The notes: a model not told the origin generated them from the letters alone. A stretch of DNA of 64,000 nucleotides from Flavobacterium sp. 102 (GCF_003634615.1 NZ_RBKX01000001.1:868001-932000), one strand, 5' to 3'. Positions 34,973-44,285 are shown, numbered from the stretch's first letter. Program-made: numbers and translations.

Positions 34973-35026
34973 TAGACTACTTAGAAGGTTAGATTGTTTG
35001 AAAATCTAAGAAGTCTAATCGGTCTA
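34973..35026 (+). repeat. Intergenic hairpin with 8-bp periodic arms
   Basis: TAGAC, TTAGA and TTAGATT on the left pair with AATCTAA, TCTAA and GTCTA on the right, around a 7-nt loop, with TTAG recurring every 8 bases. It fills nearly the whole spacer between the S66 gene stop and the yraN start (11 nt beyond its end). Its placement is like the heptad hairpins in the pyrimidine cluster, but the sequence differs. Confidence 0.55.
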
Positions 35027-35037
35027 AAAATCTGAAA

Positions 35038-35397
35038 ATGGCAGAACACAATCAACTAGGAAAATTTGGGGAAGAATTGGCGGTAGCATTTCTACAAAAG
35101 AAAGGCTATTCCATTTTGGAAACCAATTGGACTTTTCAAAAAGCCGAGATTGATATCATTGCCCAAAAGGAAGGTATTTTAGCCGTTGTTGAGGTAAAAA
35201 CGCGTTCTTCCATTGAGTTTGGCTTGCCACAAGATTTTGTTAAACCTAAGAAAATCCAATTGTTGATTAAAGCCGTAAATGAATATGTAACGTCTAATGA
35301 TTTAGATGTTGCTGTACGGTTTGATATTATTGCCATTTTTAAAGAAAACAGCGATTATAAAATTGAGCATATTGAAGATGCTTTTTATCATTTCTAG
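35038..35397 (+). CDS. yraN: YraN/UPF0102 family nuclease-like protein
   Basis: 119 residues: GKFGEELAVAFLQKKGYSILETNW, then the PD-(D/E)XK-like core EIDIIAQKEGILAVVEVKTR and FDIIAI. The family has the fold of Holliday-junction resolvases; activity is not established. It is ubiquitous in bacteria. It follows the S66 gene by a spacer filled with a hairpin. Confidence 0.92.
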   Translation: MAEHNQLGKFGEELAVAFLQKKGYSILETNWTFQKAEIDIIAQKEGILAVVEVKTRSSIEFGLPQDFVKPKKIQLLIKAVNEYVTSNDLDVAVRFDIIAIFKENSDYKIEHIEDAFYHF

Positions 35398-35526
35398 ATA
35401 GATTAATCTTAATAAACGGTTTTACAATTTCTGTAAATTTCATATAAACAAATCCTAAATTTCAGAATAAAAAATAGTTTTGAATTGAATTTCAATAACT
35501 TTACAAAAAAATAACATTTATAAGCT

Positions 35527-37695
35527 ATGAAAAAAGTTTTACTGTTTGCTGCATTTTTGATCTCTGTTTCAATTATTGCACAAAGTAAAGTAGCGGAAAA
35601 AGTAACCAACTTACAAAAATCAAATACTGATTTTAAGAGAGTTTCTGTTTTGTCGACTACTCAAAATACCATCAACGCTGAGGTCAACAAAGTGGTTGAA
35701 GGTGCTACATTGGCCGCTTTAGATTTGACGAAAGTCAATGAAGTTGTCAACAATAGATACAATACCATTGAATTAGAAATTCCCTACCAAAACCAAACCA
35801 TTTCTGTTTTGTTATACCAATCTAATCCGTTGGCGGAAGGGTTTCATGTAGATACTGATAAAGGTAAAAACATTCCATACGAAAAAGGCGTTTATTACCG
35901 CGGAATTATAAACGGGAATACCAATTCAGTTTCGGCATTTAATTTCTTTAACGGAGAGTTTAACGGTATAATTTCGAGCTCGGAATTAGGTAATTTAGTA
36001 ATTGGAAAATTAGACAAACCTAACAATCAGACTGAATACATTGTTTATTCGGATGCTAAAATGAAGGTGTTGAATCAGTTTGGATGTAACACTAAAGAAG
36101 AAGGAGTAACTGTAAACACGAACAATGAGACCAATAGAGATGTAAACACTGAAAAATGTGTTACTTTTTATTACGAGGTAGATTACAATTTGTATTTAAA
36201 TAATGGTAGCAATGTTACCACTACTACTAATTGGATGACTTCTGTATCGAATAATGTTCAAACATTATTTGAATTTGATGGAATTTCAACAGCCTTAAAA
36301 TCCATTTTTGTTTGGACAGAAACAGATCCTTACAACGGAATTTCAACATCCTCCGGGGATTATTTAAGTTCGTTTCGTAGTACAAGAACAGTTTTTGATG
36401 GTGATGTGGGACATTTAATTGGTGTTGACCCGGGTTCATTAGGCGGAGTTGCTTATTTAAACACTTTATGTACACAAAGTAATTATGCCTATTCTGATGT
36501 GAATTTCGCTTATTTAACGGTGCCAACTTATTCTTGGACGGTACAAGTAATTACCCATGAATTTGGACATTCACTCGGATCACCTCATACGCACCGTTGT
36601 TCATGGAATGGAAACAATACCGCTATTGACGGTTGCGGACAACAAGCAGGATTTACGGAAGGCAGTTGTCCACAAGGTCCAATTCCGGTACCGGAAGAAA
36701 AAGGAACAATTATGAGTTATTGTCACTTAATTTCAGGAGTCGGGATTAGCTTTAACAATGGTTTTGGCCCACAACCGGCAGAATTATTGGTTAATAATAT
36801 TGATAGTAAAGCCTGTTTAAGTGTAGATTGTATAAACACTTGTATCAATACCATTACTGACATAACAATAACTAATATCACTACCGATTCTGCTTTAATC
36901 ACATGGAATGACATTGGATCTAATTCCAGTTGGCAAATTTCGGTTACCTCAACTTTAGCAGCTCCGGTTTGGAATACGGTTGATACAAATAGTTATAGTG
37001 TTTCAGGCTTGAATGTTAATTCATATTACAGAGTTAGAATTAGACCTTTATGTGATAATGTTACGCCTACCAGTAGGGAAAAAATATTTGCTACAAAATC
37101 ACCCGATTATTGTAATAATGTTTTATTCACAGATTCAGGTGGAGCTTCCGGAAACTATTTAAACTTTGAATCTTGGACGAGAACGTTGACTCCTTCAAAT
37201 CCGGGATTGAAATTACGAGTTACTTTCTCAAGCTTTAACATTGAACAAAATTGGGATTACTTGTACATTTACAATGGTCCGGATGATACCTATCCAGATT
37301 TAACATTGGGCGGATTAACCGGTTCAGCATTGCCAAATCCTTTTAATTCAACAGCATCTGATGGTTCATTGACCTTTAAGTTTTATTCGGATGAAGGAAC
37401 TGTTGCCTCGGGCTGGAATGCCACCGTTACTTGTACCGGAACTTTAGGGGAAGTAGATGCAGACTTTATAGATTACAGCTATTATCCAAATCCAACCAAT
37501 GGAAATGTGACCATTAATTCTAAAGATCCAATTTCTGAAGTATTGGTTTATAATGTTCAAGGCCAATTGTTATTCAATCAAAAAATGAACGAAATGACGA
37601 CCAATGTTGACATGTCATCCTTTGCTAACGGAACGTATTTCTTCAAGTTGAAAATCAATGGTGTGGAAGCCAATTTCAAAATATTAAAAATGTAA
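35527..37695 (+). CDS. Secreted reprolysin-like metalloprotease with T9SS sorting domain
   Basis: 722 residues. There is a signal peptide (cut after AQ, about residue 19) and a propeptide. The M12B-like catalytic domain has HEFGHSLGSPH (His344, Glu345, His348, His354) and a Met-turn in IMSYCHL. A fibronectin type III module (~435-520), a CUB-like module (~530-640) and a C-terminal type A sorting domain (SYYPNPTNG to KILKM) follow. The last domain directs export by the type IX system, so the enzyme should be released or surface-attached. Monocistronic with a strong terminator. Confidence 0.94.
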   Translation: MKKVLLFAAFLISVSIIAQSKVAEKVTNLQKSNTDFKRVSVLSTTQNTINAEVNKVVEGATLAALDLTKVNEVVNNRYNTIELEIPYQNQTISVLLYQSNPLAEGFHVDTDKGKNIPYEKGVYYRGIINGNTNSVSAFNFFNGEFNGIISSSELGNLVIGKLDKPNNQTEYIVYSDAKMKVLNQFGCNTKEEGVTVNTNNETNRDVNTEKCVTFYYEVDYNLYLNNGSNVTTTTNWMTSVSNNVQTLFEFDGISTALKSIFVWTETDPYNGISTSSGDYLSSFRSTRTVFDGDVGHLIGVDPGSLGGVAYLNTLCTQSNYAYSDVNFAYLTVPTYSWTVQVITHEFGHSLGSPHTHRCSWNGNNTAIDGCGQQAGFTEGSCPQGPIPVPEEKGTIMSYCHLISGVGISFNNGFGPQPAELLVNNIDSKACLSVDCINTCINTITDITITNITTDSALITWNDIGSNSSWQISVTSTLAAPVWNTVDTNSYSVSGLNVNSYYRVRIRPLCDNVTPTSREKIFATKSPDYCNNVLFTDSGGASGNYLNFESWTRTLTPSNPGLKLRVTFSSFNIEQNWDYLYIYNGPDDTYPDLTLGGLTGSALPNPFNSTASDGSLTFKFYSDEGTVASGWNATVTCTGTLGEVDADFIDYSYYPNPTNGNVTINSKDPISEVLVYNVQGQLLFNQKMNEMTTNVDMSSFANGTYFFKLKINGVEANFKILKM

Positions 37696-37715
37696 TTATT
37701 ACAATTTATTATAAA

Positions 37716-37749
37716 AAGAAAGCCACTCAATTCGAGTGGCTTTTTTATT
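37716..37749. terminator. Bidirectional terminator between protease gene and mfd
   Basis: A stem of about 10 bp, AAAGCCACTC/GAGTGGCTTT, with a 5-nt loop and T runs both ways. The mfd stop lies within its right side. Confidence 0.85.
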
Positions 37750-40700
37750 TTTTCATCAATTCCATAAACTCTAAAGCTCGGGAAATTGATTTTACGTTTT
37801 CAAATGTGAGTAATAATCGCAAACCATTTTTGGTTTCTTTCTCTTTCATTTTACAAATATTCCCATGCTGTTGTACAAACTGTAACATGTGTCGGAATGG
37901 CTTCGAATTGTAATAAGCTGACTGTTGGTCAGAGACAAAATAGCCAATCAGTTTGCCTTGTTTCATCACAATTCTTTCAATTCCCATTTGTGTGGCAATC
38001 CATTTGATGCGAATGCTGTTTAAAAGGGCTTTGGCTTCTTTCGGCAATGGGCCAAAACGGTCAATCAACTTATTTTCGTAGGCAATTAATCCTTCTTCGT
38101 TTTTAATAGTGCCCAATTCATTGTACAAATTCAAACGCTCCGAAATGTTATTGATGTATTCATCAGGGAAAAGCAATTCAAAGTCGGTATCGATTTGTAA
38201 ATCTTTGACGTACTCTTTGTTTTCGTCTTCGTTTTCTTCTTGGTACAAGTCTTTGAATTCGTTTTCTTTCAACTCTTCAATGGCTTCGTTCATGATTTTT
38301 TGATAGGTTTCAAAACCGATTTCGTTGATAAAACCACTTTGTTCTCCGCCTAATAAATCTCCGGCACCGCGAATCTCTAAATCCTTCATCGCAATATTAA
38401 AACCACTTCCCAATTCGCTGAATTGTTCCAAAGCCTGAATCCTTTTTCGGGCATCATCGGTCATCGCAGAATACGGCGGACAAATGAAATAACAAAATGC
38501 TTTTTTATTACTTCTTCCAACTCTTCCACGCATTTGATGCAAATCAGACAACCCGAAATTATTGGCATTGTTGATGAAAATCGTATTGGCATTCGGCACA
38601 TCCAAACCACTTTCGATAATCGTTGTGGCAACCAAAACATCAAAATCACCATTCATAAATCCGAGCATCAACTCTTCCAACTTGGTACCTTCCATTTGAC
38701 CATGACCAATACCAACGCGGGCATCGGGAACCAATCTTTGAATCATACCGGCAATTTCCTTGATGTTTTCAATTCGGTTATTGATGAAAAAGACTTGGCC
38801 ATTTCTTTGAATTTCATACGAAATCGCATCGCGAATCAACTCTTCATTAAAGCCAACAACCTGTGATTCGATAGGATAACGATTGGGTGGCGGTGTTGTA
38901 ATGACGGATAAATCGCGAGCTGCCATTAACGAAAACTGCAAAGTTCTCGGAATCGGTGTTGCGGTTAAAGTCAAGGTATCGACATTCGCAGCGATGGTTT
39001 TGAGTTTGTCTTTGACGTTTACACCAAATTTCTGTTCTTCGTCTACAATCAACAAACCTAAATCTTTAAACTGTACATTTTTGTTAACCAATTGGTGCGT
39101 GCCAATGATAATATCCAGTTTCCCGGAAGCCAATTCTTCTAAAGTTTGTGTTTTTTGTTTCGCCGTTCTGAATCTATTTAAGTAGCCAATTTTCACCGGC
39201 ATTTCTTTTAATCTTTCTGTAAAAGTTCTATAATGTTGGTAAGCCAAAATAGTGGTTGGCACCAAAATCGCAACTTGTTTACTATTATCCACCGCCTTGA
39301 ACGCTGCACGAATCGCCACTTCCGTTTTCCCAAAACCTACATCGCCACAAACCAATCGGTCCATTGGACGGTCTTTTTCCATATCGGCTTTGACGTCTTG
39401 CGTGGCCGTGATTTGGTCGGGTGTGTCTTCGTAAATAAACGAGCTTTCTAATTCTTTTTGCAAATAACTATCGGGCGCAAACTGGAAGCCTTTTTCCAAT
39501 CTTCGTTTGGCGTACAATTGAATTAAGTTGAACGCAATGTGTTTGACACGCGCTTTGGTTTTTTGTTTTAAAACTTTCCAAGCGTTGGAACCTAATTTGT
39601 AAATCTTTGGCGGCGTGCCGTCTTTGCCGTTGTATTTAGAGATTTTATGCAGCGAATGGATACTAACGTAAACAATGTCGTTATCGGCATAAACGAGTTT
39701 AATGGCTTCTTGCGTTTTGCCTTCGACCTGAATTTTTTGCAAGCCACCAAACTTTCCAATTCCGTGATCAATATGCGTTACATAATCGCCTACGGATAAT
39801 GAATTCAGTTCTTTCAGCGTCAAGGTTTGCTTTTTAGAGTAACCGTTTTTGATGGTAAATTTGTGGTAACGCTCAAAAATCTGGTGGTCGGTGTAACAAG
39901 CAATTTGGTTTTCTTCATCAATGAAACCTTGGTACAAAGACGAAACGATTGTATGGTATTGCTTGCGAATATTTTCGTGATTGGCTTCGTCTAAACTTTC
40001 AAAAATATCATGAAAACGATTCGCCTGACCTTCATTGGCACAATACAAATAATTGCTATAACCGTTGAAATGATTGTCACTCAAATTATTCAACAACAAA
40101 TCAAATTGCTTGTTGAACGAAGGTTGAGGTTGTATGTGGTATTCAAAAGTCTTAGTCGTTTTGAATAAGGGTTTGTTCGATAATTCTATAATGGAAAAAT
40201 CCAATGCTTTGCGCAAAAAACCTTCTTGGTTTAAGAACAAATGTTCCGGCGAAGCATGTTTGACGTCTTTTGATAATTTGTCAAAAGTTTCAATGGCTTT
40301 GCCAAAAAGTTTGTCTAATTGTGAAGTCAGAAACTCCGTATTTTCAATACACAAAACGGTTTTGTCGCTAATATAATCGAGGAAACTTTCGCGGTTTTCT
40401 TTGATGAATTTGTTTTCCAGATTTGGGATAATGGTAATCTTGGTTTGCTTTTCTACCGACAACTGGGTGGCGACATCAAACGTTCGAATGCTATCGACTT
40501 CATTCCCAAAAAACTCAATGCGATACGGATTGTCATTCGAAAAGGAGAACACATCTAAGATTCCGCCACGAACAGAAAACTCGCCCGGTTCGGTGATAAA
40601 ATCTACACGTTTGAATTCGTATTCAAATAAAACTTCGTTGATAAAATCGATAGAGACATTATCGCCAACGGAAACTTTTAAAGTGTTTTTGTCGAGTTCT

Positions 40701-41134
40701 TTTCGCGTCACCACTTTTTCAAAAAGTGCTTCGGGATATGTGACAATGACGGCCGGTTTTTTGCGGGAATTGATTCGGTTCAACACTTCGGAACGCAACA
40801 ATACGTTGGCGTTGTCGGTTTCTTCAATTTGGTACGGACGACGATATGAACTCGGATAAAACAGTACGTCATTGGCACCAATCATTTGTTCCAGATCATT
40901 TAAATAATAAGCCGCTTCTTCTTTTTCGTTGAGAATTAGTAGAAATGGTTTTTCGCTTTTCTTAAAAATAGCTTGAAAAACAAATGACAATGACGAACCC
41001 AAAAGTCCTTTTAACTGAATCTTAGCCAAAGGATTTTGCTTCGCCAGTTCGCTAACGCTCGTGTCAAGACTGTCTGCAATTTGTTTGACTTTCGCCGAAT
41101 GGAGATAACTGTTATATAAAGAGTTTTGACTCAA
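37745..41134 (-). CDS. mfd: Transcription-repair coupling factor
   Basis: 1129 residues, full length. The UvrB-homology N-terminus, the RNA-polymerase interaction (CarD-like) domain with GDYVTHIDHGIGKFGG (~450), the RecG-like motor with Walker A GDVGFGKTEVA and DEEQ box VDEEQKFG, the TRG motif and the C-terminal UvrA-binding region are all present. It removes RNA polymerase stalled at lesions and recruits UvrA. It starts 3 bp after the upstream lipoprotein gene and is probably cotranscribed with it. Confidence 0.97.
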   Translation of the reverse strand: MSQNSLYNSYLHSAKVKQIADSLDTSVSELAKQNPLAKIQLKGLLGSSLSFVFQAIFKKSEKPFLLILNEKEEAAYYLNDLEQMIGANDVLFYPSSYRRPYQIEETDNANVLLRSEVLNRINSRKKPAVIVTYPEALFEKVVTRKELDKNTLKVSVGDNVSIDFINEVLFEYEFKRVDFITEPGEFSVRGGILDVFSFSNDNPYRIEFFGNEVDSIRTFDVATQLSVEKQTKITIIPNLENKFIKENRESFLDYISDKTVLCIENTEFLTSQLDKLFGKAIETFDKLSKDVKHASPEHLFLNQEGFLRKALDFSIIELSNKPLFKTTKTFEYHIQPQPSFNKQFDLLLNNLSDNHFNGYSNYLYCANEGQANRFHDIFESLDEANHENIRKQYHTIVSSLYQGFIDEENQIACYTDHQIFERYHKFTIKNGYSKKQTLTLKELNSLSVGDYVTHIDHGIGKFGGLQKIQVEGKTQEAIKLVYADNDIVYVSIHSLHKISKYNGKDGTPPKIYKLGSNAWKVLKQKTKARVKHIAFNLIQLYAKRRLEKGFQFAPDSYLQKELESSFIYEDTPDQITATQDVKADMEKDRPMDRLVCGDVGFGKTEVAIRAAFKAVDNSKQVAILVPTTILAYQHYRTFTERLKEMPVKIGYLNRFRTAKQKTQTLEELASGKLDIIIGTHQLVNKNVQFKDLGLLIVDEEQKFGVNVKDKLKTIAANVDTLTLTATPIPRTLQFSLMAARDLSVITTPPPNRYPIESQVVGFNEELIRDAISYEIQRNGQVFFINNRIENIKEIAGMIQRLVPDARVGIGHGQMEGTKLEELMLGFMNGDFDVLVATTIIESGLDVPNANTIFINNANNFGLSDLHQMRGRVGRSNKKAFCYFICPPYSAMTDDARKRIQALEQFSELGSGFNIAMKDLEIRGAGDLLGGEQSGFINEIGFETYQKIMNEAIEELKENEFKDLYQEENEDENKEYVKDLQIDTDFELLFPDEYINNISERLNLYNELGTIKNEEGLIAYENKLIDRFGPLPKEAKALLNSIRIKWIATQMGIERIVMKQGKLIGYFVSDQQSAYYNSKPFRHMLQFVQQHGNICKMKEKETKNGLRLLLTFENVKSISRALEFMELMKK

Positions 41135-41137
41135 AGC

Positions 41138-41737
41138 TTATTGGCGTGGTTTTAAATTTGGATCCGGAGTGGACGGAATGGCTCTGCTGGTGTCTAACAT
41201 GCGCAACATGTCGCTTTCGCCATCTTCTATTTTGATGTTGCTTTTTCGGGTAATTTCATCGAGTTGGAACTGTAATGAAGCCACTTCGATATTGATTTCT
41301 TGCACCAATTTCACAATCTTAGAATCCGGAATTTGTTGCAAATTGACAAAAAGATTGATAGAATTAATTTTGGTGTTAATTGTGGCAATTCGGCTTTTAA
41401 CTTCCGGTATAGCGAACTTCACAGGAATATTATTATTCAAGTCGGCTGCTTTTTTAGAAAGGGTTTTGGCTTTTGCTTTAAAAGCACCGATACTGCTTTT
41501 GGGTTTTTGTCCCAATTCGTTTAAAAACACGCGCCATTCGGCCCAATTGGTAGTGAGCGAACGAGCGGTTTCATTAGTAAGTTGGGTATTAAAATTCCAC
41601 CCTTTATTAATGTTGTTAAAAATGACTTCTTGTTTCTTCGCTTCCTTTTCCTGTGCTAAGATGCGGATTTTTGGATCTTCTTGACAAGAGACCAAACACA
41701 ACAGCATTAAAAGCAGGGCAGAAAAATAAATTTTCAT
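41138..41737 (-). CDS. Lipoprotein of unknown function, helical
   Basis: 199 residues with a lipoprotein signal (lipobox LVSC, Cys19). The mature part is strongly helical with KAKTLSKKAADLNN and INTKINSIN stretches that could form a coiled coil. No family is recognised. Its placement directly before mfd suggests only shared transcription. A promoter element lies at 41764-41771. Confidence 0.8.
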   Translation of the reverse strand: MKIYFSALLLMLLCLVSCQEDPKIRILAQEKEAKKQEVIFNNINKGWNFNTQLTNETARSLTTNWAEWRVFLNELGQKPKSSIGAFKAKAKTLSKKAADLNNNIPVKFAIPEVKSRIATINTKINSINLFVNLQQIPDSKIVKLVQEINIEVASLQFQLDEITRKSNIKIEDGESDMLRMLDTSRAIPSTPDPNLKPRQ

Positions 41738-41763
41738 TCGTTTGAATTTAAGTCGTAAAGGTA

Positions 41764-41771
41764 CAAAGGTA
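41764..41771 (-). promoter_or_regulatory. -7 promoter element of lipoprotein-mfd unit
   Basis: The minus strand reads TACCTTTG, 27 bases before the lipoprotein ATG. Confidence 0.55.
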
Positions 41772-41862
41772 AAAGGAAACTTCAGAATGAGATACTTAAA
41801 GGAATTATAATTTTGTTAAAAAAGAACGCCACTTTTAGTTAATGAAACATTTCTTAAAACTG

Positions 41863-41870
41863 TATCTTTG
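41863..41870 (+). promoter_or_regulatory. -7 promoter element of threonine dehydrogenase gene
   Basis: TATCTTTG matches TAnnTTTG and implies a leader of about 55 nt before the ATG at 41931. Confidence 0.6.
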
Positions 41871-41930
41871 CCGGACACTCGAGCATAGTGACTGTATGGA
41901 ACGAAGTGGAATAAAACACACACAAACTAA

Positions 41931-42869
41931 ATGAGTACAAAAATCTTAATCATTGGCGCTTGCGGACAAATCGGAACCGAGTTAACCAAAAAACTGAGAA
42001 GCATTTATGGCGTTGATAATGTTATTGCTTCCGACATCCGAAAGCTAAATATTGATATCGTCAACGAAGGCATTTTTGAAGTAGTCAATGCTTTGGATTA
42101 CAATCAAATTGAGCATTTAATTGAGCAATACCAAATCACCGATGTCTATTTGATGGCCGCTTTGCTTTCGGCGACAGCTGAAAAAAATCCGGCGTTTGCT
42201 TGGGATTTGAATATGAATTCACTTTTTCACGTTTTGAATTTGGCGAAAGCCAAAAAAATCCAAAAGATATTCTGGCCATCGAGCATTGCGGTTTTCGGAC
42301 CCACAACGCCAAGGAACAATACGCCACAATACACCATCATGGAACCGACAACAGTTTACGGCATTAGCAAGCAAACCGGTGAAAGATGGTGTGAATATTA
42401 CCATCATATTTATGGGGTTGACGTGAGAAGTATTCGTTATCCGGGATTAATCAGTTGGTCAACTGAACCAGGTGGCGGCACAACCGATTACGCAGTTGAT
42501 ATTTACCACAAAGCTTTGAAAGACGGTAAGTATGAATGTTTCCTTTCGGAAGATACGGCCTTGCCAATGATGTATATGGATGACGCAATTAGAGCGACTG
42601 TTGAAATCATGCAAGCACCGAGTGATAGTATCAAAATTCGATCTTCTTATAATTTAGCCGGCGTAAGTTTTACACCAAATGAAATCGCCGCTGAAATCAA
42701 AAATCACATTCCTGATTTTACCATATCTTATAAACCTGATTTCCGTCAAAAGATTGCGGATAGTTGGCCGGCTTCTATTGATGACAGTGCCGCACAAAAG
42801 GACTGGAATTGGAAGCACAAATTTGATTTGGCTTCTATGACGGTCGAAATGTTAGAGAATCTTAAGTAA
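41931..42869 (+). CDS. tdh: L-threonine 3-dehydrogenase, SDR (epimerase-like) type
   Basis: 312 residues. The NAD motif is GACGQIG (~8-14), then PSSIAVFGP and the catalytic YGISKQTGE (Tyr-x3-Lys). YPGLISWSTEPGGGTTDYAVD and SFTPNEIAAEI are typical of the short-chain threonine dehydrogenase described from Flavobacterium frigidimaris, distinct from the zinc-dependent E. coli Tdh. It oxidises threonine to 2-amino-3-ketobutyrate using NAD+. The usual partner Kbl is not in the window. Monocistronic, with promoter and terminator. Confidence 0.93.
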   Translation: MSTKILIIGACGQIGTELTKKLRSIYGVDNVIASDIRKLNIDIVNEGIFEVVNALDYNQIEHLIEQYQITDVYLMAALLSATAEKNPAFAWDLNMNSLFHVLNLAKAKKIQKIFWPSSIAVFGPTTPRNNTPQYTIMEPTTVYGISKQTGERWCEYYHHIYGVDVRSIRYPGLISWSTEPGGGTTDYAVDIYHKALKDGKYECFLSEDTALPMMYMDDAIRATVEIMQAPSDSIKIRSSYNLAGVSFTPNEIAAEIKNHIPDFTISYKPDFRQKIADSWPASIDDSAAQKDWNWKHKFDLASMTVEMLENLK

Positions 42870-42884
42870 ACAATACTATAAAGC

Positions 42885-42914
42885 AAAACGCTACCTTTTG
42901 GGTAGCGTTTTTTA
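42885..42914 (+). terminator. Terminator after threonine dehydrogenase gene
   Basis: An 11-bp stem AAAACGCTACC/GGTAGCGTTTT (42885-42895, 42901-42911) with a 5-nt loop and T run; it may serve the convergent globin gene too. Confidence 0.9.
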
Positions 42915-42932
42915 CAATAAGAAAGTGAGTTA

Positions 42933-43514
42933 CTATTGCACTATTGGATCTCTTAAAGATTCCAATACTGCAACGATATCGGTATACAATTGTGTATTTG
43001 CCGCTACACCATTTTGATTGGCTGCCGCTCCGACATAGCCAACAAATTTTGTATAATTAGCATCGGTTGAAGTGGTACCCATTCTTGGATTCATTGCCGG
43101 ATTGTGCGCCGTTACCATGTCTAAACCTGAATAAGTATTTACAGCATTCGTTCCTCCGGTGTTGAAAGAGAAAAAGTCGGTAAGGTTGTCCACCAAAATA
43201 GCTAAGTTAGTAGTGTTACCCGCTCCAACTTCTGTTAAAACAGGCGTAAAGTGCGCGCCTAAATTACCGGAAGCTCCAGCCTGAACATCAGCCACGATTA
43301 AACCTACAGTAGTGTTGACTACTTTGCGGTAGCTTAAACGACCTTGTTCAATCATTTGTCCCGGATTATCAGGGTCGGATACCATAGTCGTTCCGCCTAA
43401 TCTTTCGTAGATTGATGGTGTTGCCGGAGTTGAATCATCATCGCTACTGCAGGAAGTGAAGACTACTGCTCCGAAGACTAAAGCACTTAGTGCTAATTTT
43501 GAATACTTTTTCAT
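42933..43514 (-). CDS. Lipoprotein with truncated haemoglobin (group 1-like) domain
   Basis: 193 residues. The signal ends in lipobox FTSC (Cys22), followed by an Asp/Ser-rich linker. From residue 34, SIYERLGGTTMV matches the start of group 1 truncated globins. Later YSGLDMVTAHNPAM supplies the probable proximal His137, and the C-terminus VLESLRDPIV matches the final helix. Truncated globins bind O2 or NO and are usually cytosolic, so a lipid-anchored one facing the periplasm is unusual. An Asn/Gly-rich insertion follows the first helix. It lies 18 bp after the membrane-anchored protein. Confidence 0.8.
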   Translation of the reverse strand: MKKYSKLALSALVFGAVVFTSCSSDDDSTPATPSIYERLGGTTMVSDPDNPGQMIEQGRLSYRKVVNTTVGLIVADVQAGASGNLGAHFTPVLTEVGAGNTTNLAILVDNLTDFFSFNTGGTNAVNTYSGLDMVTAHNPAMNPRMGTTSTDANYTKFVGYVGAAANQNGVAANTQLYTDIVAVLESLRDPIVQ

Positions 43515-43532
43515 AATGATATAATTTGAAGA

Positions 43533-43961
43533 TTAATTAAAAATTCCTTGGATAAACTTGCTGAACTTGTATTTGAAACTGTCTTTTTTCATTACAGGAC
43601 AAACTTGTTTGTTGGCTAAACTTGGCGGTAATAAAAAACGTTCTGCTTTGTAATCGCCTTTGGTCATTAATTCGTCGTACACTTTTTGGGAGTCGGCGAT
43701 GGTGTTGTCGTGAAAATAGACCACCACATTTTCTTTGACAATGATGTCACTTTTAACTCCGTTGATTCTGTGGAGTTTTTCTTTTATAGCCACAGCGCTA
43801 AGGGAATCAAACGGTTGGGCAAAATCGATACGACTGATTTGTATCGTTGCATTTTCTACCGGTCTGGCATTGGCGATATGATAAACCAAGATGCCGAAAA
43901 GCAGCACTACTACTCCGAGTAGGCTCCAAGCTATTCTCTTTACGGTTTTGTTAATTTTCAT
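43533..43961 (-). CDS. Membrane-anchored small protein, possible ferredoxin-like (HMA-like) fold
   Basis: 142 residues: one N-terminal membrane segment (IAWSLLGVVVLLFGILVYHIA) and a soluble domain whose order (IQISRIDFAQPFD, helix, INGVKSDIIVKENVVVYFHDN, helix) resembles heavy-metal-associated domains but lacks the CxxC. A later NKQVCPVMKKD carries a lone Cys. I do not recognise a named family. It precedes the globin lipoprotein in one transcript and has the TCGTACATGAGGG motif 20 bases upstream of its start. Confidence 0.72.
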   Translation of the reverse strand: MKINKTVKRIAWSLLGVVVLLFGILVYHIANARPVENATIQISRIDFAQPFDSLSAVAIKEKLHRINGVKSDIIVKENVVVYFHDNTIADSQKVYDELMTKGDYKAERFLLPPSLANKQVCPVMKKDSFKYKFSKFIQGIFN

Positions 43962-43981
43962 ACTCTATTTGTTTTTTGTTT

Positions 43982-43994
43982 CCCTCATGTACGA
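43982..43994 (-). promoter_or_regulatory. 13-bp motif TCGTACATGAGGG, copy 1
   Basis: Identical to copy 2 at 44308-44320 and placed 20 bases before the ATG of the membrane-anchored protein. Position and identity suggest a shared promoter or operator. It does not match TAnnTTTG; CGTA is reminiscent of ECF sigma -10 elements. Confidence 0.55.
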
Positions 43995-44065
43995 CGTGAT
44001 TTCAATTTTGGTTTTACAAAAGCGAAAAAAAATTACTGTAGTGGTAATGTGAAGGCTATAAAATC

Positions 44066-44097
44066 AAAAAGCGCCACTTGTAGCAGTAGCGCTTTTC
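44066..44097 (-). terminator. Probable terminator after 35-residue membrane peptide
   Basis: An AAAAGCGC/GCGCTTTT stem with a 14-nt loop that also has internal pairing; U-rich on the minus-strand exit side. The 43962-44357 gap otherwise holds the two 13-bp motifs and the small ORF. Confidence 0.55.
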
Positions 44098-44177
44098 TTT
44101 AAACAAAAACAAAACTAACCTAACCTCTTAGTATGGGATGTAGTTGTCTTTTAGCTTGAAAAATACAAGCTGTCTCT

Positions 44178-44285
44178 TTATGCGGGAGCAAACAGGGCAA
44201 AGCAATAAGCCAAAAAAAGCAGCAGAAACAGTACTATAAACGCTATAGTGCCGAATAGTGCGTTGATTTTTTTGTTATTATCCAT
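44178..44285 (-). CDS. 35-residue single-pass membrane peptide
   Basis: ATG at 44283-44285: MDNNKKINALFGTIAFIVLF is the N-terminal half, running into a long hydrophobic helix and ending FAPA. A short charged N-terminus plus one membrane helix is typical of small membrane proteins. The 13-bp motif lies 22 bases upstream, as for the gene at 43961, which supports real expression. No homologue recognised. Confidence 0.5.
   Translation of the reverse strand: MDNNKKINALFGTIAFIVLFLLLFLAYCFALFAPA

Noticed and set aside
44066..44097. Small regulatory RNA
   Set aside because: The hairpin is best explained as a terminator for the minus-strand small gene; no promoter element of its own was found.
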